A stretch of DNA of 64,000 nt from Engraulis encrasicolus (taxonomy: Eukaryota; Chordata; Actinopteri; Clupeiformes; Engraulidae): contig NC_085872.1 in NCBI RefSeq assembly GCF_034702125.1, positions 30,694,134-30,758,133 on the forward strand. Reading direction: 5' to 3'. Both the position numbers and the translations under genes were made by a program. Below the pieces are notes generated by a model. That model did no database searches and was not told the DNA's origin. It worked only from the letters and a program-made list of their open reading frames with translations. Shown piece by piece: positions 37,540-48,198 of this stretch (the stretch's first letter is position 1; every line of letters begins with the position of its first letter).

Positions 37540-37890
37540 CAGTGTCCATCATGCAGTGCCGAGACCAACCTTGGACAGCACGGCCTGCCTTTTGTCTTGG
37601 CAAAATTACAGCACAAGCACGGCAGGTTTCCCCTCTCCCGTGTTTATTGTCTAAAATAATTACCTGTCAAAGGCGGTTTATATGTAATATTGGTTACTTA
37701 TGCACAGAGATATCCATTCGGGATGAAATAGCTGGGGGAATTTTCCAGTCTGTCACTCCTCTTTGGTTGGCCGGTAATAATATTTGACACTTTCTGAGTC
37801 CTCTGGAAATGACAACAAGTTTGGCTGTCAGCCGTCTTCACGGGGCTCTCGCCTCTGATGCCTTTTGTCATCTCCCCCACCTCATTTTTT
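37540..37890. promoter_or_regulatory. candidate noncoding regulatory element
   Basis: A 350-bp unique stretch with TAATTACCTGTCAA (37657-37670), joining a homeodomain core to a TGTCA TALE-type core, and GTAATAATATTTGACA further on. It is bounded by a CT repeat. It looks like enhancer sequence, but this is inference. Confidence 0.3.
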
Positions 37891-37923
37891 CCCTCAGAGA
37901 TGCGTAGCACCTTCTTTTTCTTT

Positions 37924-37925
<2 letters not shown>

Positions 37926-38018
<93 letters not shown>

Positions 38019-38024
38019 CTCTCT
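37926..38024 (+). repeat. (CT)n microsatellite
   Basis: About 45 CT units with one GCTCT interruption near the end. Confidence 0.96.
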
Positions 38025-38202
38025 TAAAAAAAAAATCCGCTTTTTTCTCCATCTTTGCTTTTCTTTCCTTTTCATTTGGTATATGGAAACGGGTGCCAGG
38101 CTATAGTGACAGAGGAATCAGGTATTGTCACTTGGCTTCTCCCCCAGTCCCCCCCTCCCCTACCCACTACCCCTAGCCCTACCACTACCCCAGACTCACA
38201 AC

Positions 38203-38240
38203 ACCCCCGCCCCCGCCCCCGCCCCCGCCCCCGCCCCCTG
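38203..38240 (+). repeat. (CCCCCG)n tract, minus-strand G-quadruplex motif
   Basis: Six near-perfect CCCCCG units; the minus strand has G5 runs with single C loops. Confidence 0.85.
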
Positions 38241-38439
38241 CCTGCTCCAATCCCCCACTCCTTCCCTCCCTTTCATGTGGCGCTGCAGCCTCTGTGAGCC
38301 AGGGAACAGGTGGAGCCATGGAGCATAGCCCATTAGGGGCCCTGCCAATGGCCAATCCCTGCAGACACATAGCTGCACTTTGAATGATCTATAAAAGGGA
38401 TGCTACTCACGTAAGTGTGCAAAAAAACGCCACTCTCTT

Positions 38440-38460
38440 GCTCTCCCTCTCTCTGTCTGT

Positions 38461-38553
<93 letters not shown>

Positions 38554-38717
38554 TCTCTTTCTTTCTTTGGCTCTGTCTGTCTATCTGTCTGTTGGTTTCT
38601 GTCTCTTGTATGTCTGTCTCCCCCCCTTCTTTCTCAGTATTTTTTTGTACAAAGACAGGCAGGCATACACATTCAGATTTGACGACACACATGCACGCAC
38701 ACATGCACACACACACA

Positions 38718-38773
<56 letters not shown>

Positions 38774-38788
38774 CACACGCACGCACGC

Positions 38789-38836
<48 letters not shown>

Positions 38837-38840
38837 CTCA
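38440..38840 (+). repeat. (CT)n then (CGCA)n/(CA)n microsatellites
   Basis: CT tract 38465-38550 with GT interruptions, a CT/GTCT-rich bridge, then CGCA units (38716-38790) and CA (38797-38835). Confidence 0.93.
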
Positions 38841-39009
38841 TACACATGCACAAATAAACTCACACACATGCACACAAATGGCACATCTTCACATGCTCAA
38901 ATGTCCACAAGGACACCAAAGACAAACTCAAGGACACACACACACACACAGAGATACCCGCACACACACCCACAACTTAATAGCCTTTCTCTCAGCCTCA
39001 CCAGCACAA

Positions 39010-40054
39010 AGACAAGTACTGTATGTGTATTTCGAGGCCATTCGACATGTTTAGCTCAACTGTAAATCAACACAGTCCTTCCTGTCTCCGTGAGAACCTT
39101 TACCTCCACATTCATGTACTGTACAGATAAAAAGCCGTGCCTTTGAACCAAGCAGTGAACAGTGCATGACTGCTGACTGCTTCAGCTAGGCTACGTCGTC
39201 AGGTCTACCAACAGCCTTTGGCTCTTGTTCCAGCAGTTACAACAGCACAGATCTTTTACGAGGTTAGAACAGCCATAGGGTGCATTTTACTATTCTGTTG
39301 CAAGTTTCACACAATATAGAAATCAAAGGGGTTTCAGTGTACAATTATCAATTTTAATGCAGTGCAGTAACTGCTGCTTAAGCATTGTTTGAGTGTCTGT
39401 CTACCCTGAACGCCCCCGCAAGCAGGCTACGCTACGTACAGTGGACTGATATTTTATTCCCTGTTTTCTTTGGAATTTTTAATCATGTAGCCATCACAGA
39501 TGACAGGGGAACTTCCCAGGTTCGACCATTACCCTAGAATCGGACTGTTGTTGTTATCGACATGTGGCAAGCACCACAACTAAATCTCTCGTTAGCGTGT
39601 GGCGGGAAGAATGACATATAGCCTGTGGGACGGCTTTGATGCATGAGGAGACGCCCGCTGTTTGGTGTACCTTGGTCACTGTGTGAAGTGGGTTTAGTAC
39701 ACCGACAGCAATGACCTCTCTTCTGATGCCAAGTCAGACCTCAAGTTTATACACTACAGACCCATTAGGCTTTTATCTGCAAGTTTGCCACTCTCTGACC
39801 CTCTCCCCAGCCACCTCTATACAAACGACCCCCCCAACTCCATTGGCTTTGGCTTCCATTCAAATTTTATACTGTTGAAGGGGAGTCTCTAACACACACA
39901 CACACACACCTTCGTGCTTATATCCGTTGTAGTCTAGTCAGGAGTAGTCTTTAATGTTTTGTTTTGTGTAATTGTGTTTTATTGTTTGTCCTATCTATCT
40001 ATCTATGACTATTCCACGGGAAACTCTTGATTCCAACTGTTTTGATGCTATACT
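39010..40054. other. no gene seen
   Basis: Unique-looking sequence with a short CA repeat near 39893-39909 and a CTAT repeat near 39990-40006. Confidence 0.5.
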
Positions 40055-40170
40055 GCAGGGCCCGGAGCAAAGTCATCTGAAAGGGACCCCCATCCAATAC
40101 ATACAACATAATGAAAACCTGATTCTGGGCCCCCCTTCTCCCTTGGACGACTGACCCCTTTGTCCCTCCC
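40055..40170. mobile_element. GGGCCC-type dispersed repeat, copy C
   Basis: CAGGGCCCGGAGCAAAG, ATCTGAAAGGGACCCCC, ATACATACAACATAATG and GGACGACTGACCCC match copies A and B in order. Boundaries are approximate. Confidence 0.5.
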
Positions 40171-40607
40171 TTGTCATCTTCCCTGACAGTATGCTATGAC
40201 TTTGCTCTACACATACTGTAAGTTTAACGGAAATACAATATCATTGATTGTGCGCATGATCTTACTCACTCACGCTCTTGTGTTTATGGGCCCTGTGAGT
40301 GTGTTTACAACAAAAAGAATCTTGTTTCACCTTGTCGTAACAAAACGCTGTGAAACCTCCTGGCTTAGCTTTCAGCCTGCCCAAAAACACCTTGAGTACC
40401 TCATTTACTCGCCAAAATGGGTGAGTGGTGTTCAAGACAAACAGAAGTGATGCCAGTGCATATCGCTTTATGAGCTATGCCATGTTTGCCAGAAGGGCAC
40501 AGTCTGGACCAAAACGGAAGGCTCAGCAACTTTTGGCTGGTAGCACACAACCCGCTGTTCCATATCTTTACCTGATGTGCATGGTACACACAGATGCATT
40601 CATAAAG

Positions 40608-40892
<285 letters not shown>

Positions 40893-41099
40893 AATTGTAC
40901 ACACATCACATATACCCTATAGTGCAATCACACACAGCTGGAATCTCATTTGTACACCTTGTCGTAATAAACCACACAGCACACCAAGTAAATTGAAGGT
41001 ACCCTGCTTTTTTATTTTGGTGCCACTCATACAAGATTCTCTGCACTTCACAGCATCCATTTTGGCAGTTCCATAAGGGCTTTAACTGAAGGCAGAAAA

Positions 41100-41345
41100 A
41101 AAAAACGTCTGAAATATTCATGAAAACGATGTTCCCGGGCTCCCTCGCTGCAAGGCTAAGGGGGTGGTGGGGGAGGAGGCTCAAACAGAGCAGTCGGAAA
41201 TTGTCTTGACTGACGGAGTATAAGACTCCTCCCCGAGGACCTTCTCCTATTACAGAGCACCCCGCCATGCATGCTAGCGAGCGCCGAGACGAGATTGTCT
41301 CAATTAGTGCGGGGTAGTTTTCGGATGTTCACAGAGTGTCCCCAC
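41100..41345. promoter_or_regulatory. candidate noncoding regulatory element
   Basis: GC-balanced unique sequence with CATGCATGCTAGCGAGCG, GATTGTCTCAATTAG and ATATTCATGAAAA blocks. It could be a conserved element or an unannotated exon region, but no exon-bounded frame was found. Confidence 0.25.
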
Positions 41346-42497
41346 CCACCCCGTACCCAACGAGTCCCCTCTGCGGTGATGACTACAGCAGGACTGGGGC
41401 AGGAGTGGCTGCCGCTGCCCTTTCCTAATGTGTGCACTTACCTCAAAACAATACACTTGGGAACGGTGTTGGCACTGCTCCTGAAAGCAAAGGACTGTGA
41501 GCAAGGACTGAGAGCAAGGACTGTCGCGGGCCGGCGGTGTACAAATGTGGGTTGCTTTCTTGATTCTGTGCAAGGGTAAAAATCCAAATCCATTCTGTGC
41601 ACGGTGTGGAACATTTCGTAATGACTATTGATTTGGCACAATAACTTCTAAAAGTATTTCTCCTGAAGCTAACAGTAAATATCTATGATGTACTGTACTG
41701 TAGCATGATCACGCGTACAGGTCCTATTGTATCTGGAAGTAGAGTATCACTGCTTAAAAAAGTGGTGTGCAGTGCGTGGGAACTGCTTCATGCAGTGGAA
41801 TGTCATTGAACGTCTGTGTCATCATATTCCTAATATGAATATTTCAGTGGTAAGCCAGCTATTAACAAAGAACTCCAACATGGCTCATTCTTCAAATGTT
41901 TGCATCCGATTTTAGAACCAATCAAGTCTGCGCAGCTTTGCCAAAGCAACTTTGATGTCATTATCATGAATATTACACTAAAGAGACTGGATAATCTCAT
42001 CCGCGCCTGTCTTATGCCATCATCATTACCCACAGACCACTAAAGCATAGATGGGTGCGAGGAGAGGACGGTCTATTTTGGGCACACATGAACAATGTCT
42101 TAGCTCCTGCCAAGCGAGTGGTCTCTCACAAATTAAGTTATATGCAGTCACTGTTAGACGTGCATCGTTCAAGACCGACCACATGCAAGATACACCATGG
42201 AAATCGCAGAGCCATGCTGACCTCTGTAATGCAATGCTCTACTCCACTGATCTAGTCAGTCTAGGTTTCTAGCACTTAACAAAAATACATCTTGCAATGT
42301 GAACTAGTGTCATCAATTGCCCGTTTTTTTATCAACCTCAGTACATGTCAATAAATAAACAAATAAAGAAACACACGGCCAAACAATTTCAAAAATCAGC
42401 TAAAACTGTATTCTGCTTTACCAGCAGGCTGGATTGGAATGCGCAAAGCCTATGTTACAACCTTATTGTCGTCAAATTTGTAATCTTAGCTTTACGT
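41346..42497. other. no gene seen
   Basis: The longest frames (102 and 89 codons near 41271-41579) run on opposite strands over the same bases and show no known motif. Confidence 0.45.
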
Positions 42498-42857
42498 GTA
42501 ACGGTACATGCACACCAACGGTGCAGACATCCACAGTACGTCCACAGAACGTGTCCGTTATCAGTCCGAAATGGTTAGAATGCATGAAAACAAATCATGC
42601 CTTGCACACAGGAACGCCGTGTAAGCGCTGCGCATGTCCGTCCCGACCGGACATGTCCGTTGCTCCTTGAAAATAGAACTTGAGTCTATTTTCCTACGCG
42701 GACGTCCGTGTCAATGCACGGCTCCCATTGAAAATTAATGGCTGCTGCGCGCGGATAGAACAGTGCAGTGTGAAAAGCAGCCCGCAAACCTCTCGGACTC
42801 GCACTGCTCATGGAGACGTTAAGGAAACGTGCCGTCCCAGTGTGCATGTACTGTAAC
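42498..42857. mobile_element. MITE with GTACATGCACAC subterminal repeats
   Basis: Left GTAACGGTACATGCACA and, inverted right, GTTACAGTACATGCACA. The interior is CpG-rich for this window and holds a CGGACATGTCCG palindrome (42648-42659). No coding potential. Confidence 0.55.
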
Positions 42858-43839
42858 CGGTTAGGCACTCGGGTAATGTCATTGTAATGTTGCTATGATG
42901 TATTTTTGAGATTTCTGCAAAGAGTGAACAGTCCCGCTGGCAGGCCCATCTGCACATACTGTAGAGGCTATTCGACATTCAAGAAGTAACACAGTTATTT
43001 CATGTTAGCAGCATGATCAAGCATCTGCATTTTGTCTAACCAAAACATCAATGCAGGTTTTATTGGATGGCTGTTCCCCTACACCACTGAAAGGTCTCAT
43101 GAGGTCAGAGGTGTGAGAGTGAGAGACCACCCACTCTTCACTATTGTGCGCAAATCGCCCCCTCATCCCAAATTAATCATTTCTGCTTTGCTTGGTGTGC
43201 TTTCATGTGCGATCCAACAAAGGCAGTCAAAGTCATGTGAGTCTAACAGCAGCCCCTATTTAGGTTCAGGTCTAGGCCTCCCCGGCGTCATGCCTATGAC
43301 TGTGGACTGGAGGCATGAGTCAGGCACGCGTACTTGAAAAGGACTTCTGGTTTGAGGCTCACTGACTTCCCCTAAACCCCAAATAGGGTTTCTGCGGCCA
43401 TGTTGTTTTTGCTCTGCTTTCTGTTTTCCCACACTGTTCAGTCATAGGGCTGACTCTGGTGCTCACTGAGGCGCAGTCATGATAGGCAGGAATGGGGCTG
43501 TCTCTGAGTCTAGTGGGCATACAGTATTTAAGGTGACCAGCTGTCTGGCTTTCAGCAGCATGCACAGCATGTTGGAACTTTGTTGTGCATCGTGCACACT
43601 GATATATTGGTAATTATGTCTAACAGCAATTTATTGTTGTTGTTGTGAGAAATACTATGCTTGTGCAGTATATCATGATTGACAGATCTCTCCACACTGA
43701 GCTCACGCTGAACTTCTTTTTTTATCTGATTGTTGACTTATGTAAGCCTCTATCGTCCCTTTGCATTAAAATGAACAAATAGGACTAGACAAAACATAAC
43801 CAAACAGAACACAACATGAAATAGGTACATATTTATCCC
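42858..43839. other. no gene seen
   Basis: Unique-looking sequence; 101- and 68-codon frames near 43032-43565 are unrecognised. Confidence 0.45.
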
Positions 43840-45820
43840 CTTAAGACACGGCTTTATAAATTTGTTGTTACCAGTATTAGTGCAGGTTCAGTTGTAAGTT
43901 TAGGAACATTTCATATAGATTTTACCATTCAGCATTTTTTTAACTTCTAGGAACCCCCCCGAATACAGATCCACCTGTTTCCAATTTTTTCCTTAATATT
44001 TAGTGGCAAATCCAAGATGGCTGCCATTGTGTATAGAAAATGTGCCATTAATGCTGTTTTAAGGTTTGAATTTCTTCAGTTAGTCTTTTTTTTTTAATTT
44101 CCAGTGCAACATTGAATAGAAAACAACTTACTTCCAATGTTTTCCTTCCTTTTTAGTGAGAAAATAAAGATCATATTTGGCAAAATTGGCATATCTAGTA
44201 TTTTTAAGTCTATACAGCCATTATTGACTTTTATTGGTAATATTTGTTACATGACTGAAGTCCAGGTTCTATAAACTGAAGTTCAGGTCTTTAAAGCCAT
44301 TCATTTGTGAACTTAAGCACAGAAGATTTTGTGCAGGTCCAAATTATTGTTCAAACTAAAATGACTATGAATCACTTCATGTACAGTACCTGTTATGTAG
44401 TGCTACCTGTACAGTAGTATTGCATATGCACTGGTTTGGATGCCTATGTCAAGGCCAAGGCCTACAAAGTTCCCTCAGGGTCGGCTTCAGCTTACCTGAA
44501 GGCTATGAAATCAAATGTTCGGGCCGGGATGCTGCAATACTTTCCATGCTCTCTGCTCACAGACCCATGGCCCTAGTAATGGCCGCACTATCATACCTTT
44601 GTTAGACCTTTGGCATCATGAAGTATAGGTGGCACAAGTGTGAATGTAAACTGTGTCTGCCTCAATGATACTACAGAGTATTCTCTATATATTAATGCGT
44701 GGAATAAGGTGGTACCATTCTTCTGGATAGTTGTTCTATGAAATTAATTGATGGGGTTTTCTTGTGCTTCCTGATCAGTCTAGGGAGTTTAGTTAGAGGC
44801 AACTGGTCTTTTTTTTCAGCTGGCCAATTGGAAGCCAACATTTGCGCACAACATTTATGGTGTGTCACCTCAAATTTTAGATGCTCTTCCTCTGAGACGA
44901 GGCATCATGAGGATGGACAGAGGGCTCCACTCCTGTCATAAATCACACCGGCTCCACCTGCTGCTATGCTATTGAGGTCAGGGGTCAGTTCAGATATAGA
45001 TGAGATTTGGACATCATGTTGAATTTTGGCAAAATATGAGATAAATGTTGATAACATTTCATGTAATGACAGTTATGTGCCTATCAAAATAGGCGTACAA
45101 TACTGCAGAATGGCTTTATAGACCTTAAAACACCAAATGTCCTTATTTTGCTATAGTCTTGGATTTTGCTTCTAAAAGTTAAAGGGAAAATAGAAACAAG
45201 TTGTTTTTTATTCAGAGGGGGTCCTACAAATAAATAGGATAAGACATATTACCTGGTCATATTATAACTTAAAGAGCCGTTCAATGCCTTTTCTGATGTC
45301 ATGTTGAATTTTTACAACAGACTGAATCATTTTTGAATGAAGTTCATGTAATGGCTGACTGAACAGTCCTTTATCCATCATGAATATTACAAAATACAAG
45401 ATAAAACAATGACTTTAGAGATCTTAAAACATCAAATATATAATTTATGCTATGTCATTTCAACCATCTTGGATTTTGGCACTAAAACTTAAGGGGCGGG
45501 GGGTGGAAACAGGTTGTTTTGTGTTCAGGAGGTGTAAGAAATATAAAAAACACCAATTCCAAAAAGGTATATGACATGTTTCTTTCAATTACATTCAGTT
45601 GTGTAAGAATATGACCACATATCCGCCATCTTGGATTTTGGGCGTTTCCGCTTAAGAATAAAATTGGAAACAGGTGGATCTGATGACTATGGGGTCTGTA
45701 GTTGATAAAAAATACATTTTGGAAAAATCTATATGAAATGTTCCTAAACCTTATTTTTGGGACAATTGAACCTGCACTATATGGTAATGACCAAGTCGTG
45801 GTGCATCACTAAAGGGCCTG
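43840..45820. mobile_element. about 2-kb palindromic element with internal tandem units
   Basis: Left-end sequence (GTGCAGGTTCA, TTTAGGAACATTTCATATAG, ATCCACCTGTTTCCAAT, AATCCAAGATGGC) recurs inverted at the right end between about 45600 and 45790. Inside, two units of about 250-300 bp (starting near 45008 and 45294) share CATGTTGAATTTT, CTTAAAACA, CTTGGATTTTG and a purine-rich block followed by GTTGTTTT; a third partial unit lies near 45627. A stretch at 44420-44600 is GC-richer and unlike the rest. No transposase was recognised and the superfamily is unknown. Confidence 0.6.
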
Positions 45821-46164
45821 TGTTGTGTTATAGTATTGTAGGACTATGGTAGTTACATTTCAATGACTATTACAGCGTGCCACTGGAGGTACGGCGCGCA
45901 TTAAGGGGCTACATGGAAACTGGATGGAATGGTGAAACAGCCTGTTCTGTTACACAACTGTTGCAGCTACTTTAACCGAGTGAGAAATTATTTGTGCTTG
46001 TTGAGAGCATGTCTCAGGGCTGATGAAATCTATTTAAATGTGTTTTCTACATATTTTTCAACTTCAATAAAGAGGCTGTGAAGTTTACTCAAGGACAACA
46101 TATAAATATCTGAAGGAATGATTTGTTTTAATCAAAATTACGTTGGCTACATATTTATAACCAT

Positions 46165-46275
46165 ATTAATAATTCCGAATTAAAACGTTCTGTCGAGTTT
46201 ACTTTGATTCTCTAATTTGATTCTTTAATCTTTACTTTAATTCTGAATTAAATGTCTCATGTAAACGTAACAATT
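46165..46275. mobile_element. degenerate repeat related to the one at 62376-62566
   Basis: Shares GAATTAAA, GTCGAGTT, CTTTGAT and CATGTAAACGTA-type blocks in the same order with 62376-62566. Both look like old MITE copies. Boundaries are uncertain. Confidence 0.35.
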
Positions 46276-47039
46276 ATTTGCTCACCTTGTTACTTATCCC
46301 AGCCTCTTTTTCCTGTGAAATCAGCTACATGTAAGTCATTGCAAACCCATGCAAACCAACTGACTTAATTCAGTCAGATTTCAAATGGATGTAAACTTTA
46401 TGGGTGCTCTTGAAAATCTCTTCATTACTTCCTCACTTCTGTTATGTCATACGTACATTATTGGGTCAGGTGTCACACATCTGATCGTCAATCCCCAACA
46501 TCACTAAAACTCTCACACACCCACATATCTGTGAACTAATCATTTATAAACTTAAGTATTTAGAATCTCCAAATAATAAATGCTGCGGCTTATATGAAGA
46601 TAGAAATCAATTAAGTTTTACTTCAGCTGACTTTTGAGTTTACATTATTCAAAGCATCTGCTTCTGTTTTCAGTAGCGCTAGCTGCTACTATAGATCAAC
46701 TGGGCCGCTTTTGCCATTTTAGGCTTTAGCTTGCAGCGTTTCTCCATTTCATGTTTGACCAGAGACATGAAGGATTTCGCATTACCCTTCAGGCAGTAGT
46801 TCCCATAGCGACTCCTACTCACAAAAGGAGTGGTTAGAAAATCTTTACCTAAAATATTCAAGAGCTCTGGAGAGCAAGATTGAGATGGCTAAGTGGTCCT
46901 GCCAATCACTTTCCCAGACTCTGGTGACTATTTGATGCAATATTTTGTTTTTTAATGGTTGATGACACAGGAGGTAAAAAGAAAACAGACGTATTAAAAG
47001 GCCTAGTGTGTTCAGTGATGATCGATCCCGAGCTAGAGC

Positions 47040-47222
47040 CTTGTATTAAAAAAATTATATTTGTGTGGGGCATTTTTGGCCTTTACAATAGTGCAGTGAG
47101 GAGTTGGACATGATGTGAGTGGGGAGAGAGAGACGGGGAAGGGTCGGTAAAGGACCTGGGCTGGAATTGAACCTGGGTCAGCCGCATAGCAGACGAGTGC
47201 CCTACCATTAGCACTCACCTTG
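47040..47222 (-). mobile_element. tRNA-derived SINE
   Basis: On the minus strand the head reads TAATGGTAGGGCACTCGTC (A-box region) and then GGTTCAATTCC (B box, about 47180-47170). It is followed by GACCCTTCCCCGTCTCTCTC and an A-rich end near 47050. Imperfect 9-bp flanks CCTTGTATT (47039-47047) and CCTTGCATT (47218-47226) may be the target duplication. It has a pol III promoter type but is not a functional tRNA gene. Confidence 0.65.
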
Positions 47223-48198
47223 CATTTTTAAGTTGCCCATTTTTAACATTTTGGATGAAAACACAGCAATTGCGAATTGCAGGGGATGCACTATAAGCCT
47301 GAGGAGAACTTTTATTAAGCGCTACAAGTTGTCTACATTCACCTCTAGCAGTTTCATGTTGCCACAGTGTTGGAAAAAATCATGTGACAGGTCACAATTG
47401 TAGGTTAACCACCTTAACTTTGTGTTCTAAAATGTCTCAATAAACACTCTTGTTAATAAAGGATGTGTGTACGCGCAAACGTGACTCAGCCTGAAATCAA
47501 GCTTCTGGCATTGGTCCTGCAACATTCAGTTACAGTGTTTCAACCAATGCATTTAATGGTCAACTTTTAAATGCAAGGGCCTAGTTAACGAACTAATTTA
47601 GTTCTGTCAGATCCACTCTAGTCAAAAATGAGACGAGAAACATTTCAGAAGCTTTATTTCTGTCTGCACATTTTGTGTTTGGCGGTATGGCTCTGTTCGG
47701 AGGAAGCTCCTCGGCTTCTCCATGAGCTCCATGGAAGCCAAGACAGGGAACAGCAGCATCCTCAGGTGGAGTGCCTTCCATTTAGCTGGAAAGGCAACAT
47801 ACCCTCTAGAACACAGCAAGCAACAATGGCAACAGTATGACATTGTTTGGCAATGATAAGTCTGGTGGAGCAGGGGAGGTGGTGGGTGCAAAACGAGCAG
47901 CAAAAAGCAATGACAGGAAAACAAATACGGTAGTTTAAATAAAGTGTGCCAAAGGCCAGCATCCAATTGCGAGCAGCAGCTGATTAACTAAAGCGCAGCT
48001 GATTCGTGGACAGCTGTAGGGGTTAGGTCGGCGTCAGCCAATAGGCAAAAAGGGAGTGTTGACTACGTGGTCTGCCAGAACTAACGCAGGTTGCTCGATT
48101 TAACTAACTTAGTTAACACTAATTATACATGAAGCTAAGCATGATAAACTCAACATGAAATTGACCTCAAACAAACTCATCACGGTACAGATCCATGG

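Larger units (their letters stand above)
45821..48198. other. no gene seen apart from the SINE and MITE listed
   Basis: AT-rich sequence. A 114-codon minus frame at 47622-47966 has no recognisable domain and overlaps plus frames. Confidence 0.45.

Noticed and set aside
44462..44580. Short open stretch AYVKAKAYKVPSGSASAYLK
   Set aside because: Under 50 codons inside a transposon-like palindrome; could be captured sequence but coding status is unsupported.
47155..47222. tRNA-like A and B boxes
   Set aside because: No cloverleaf with a clear anticodon; followed by a SINE body and A-rich end, so annotated as a SINE rather than a tRNA gene.
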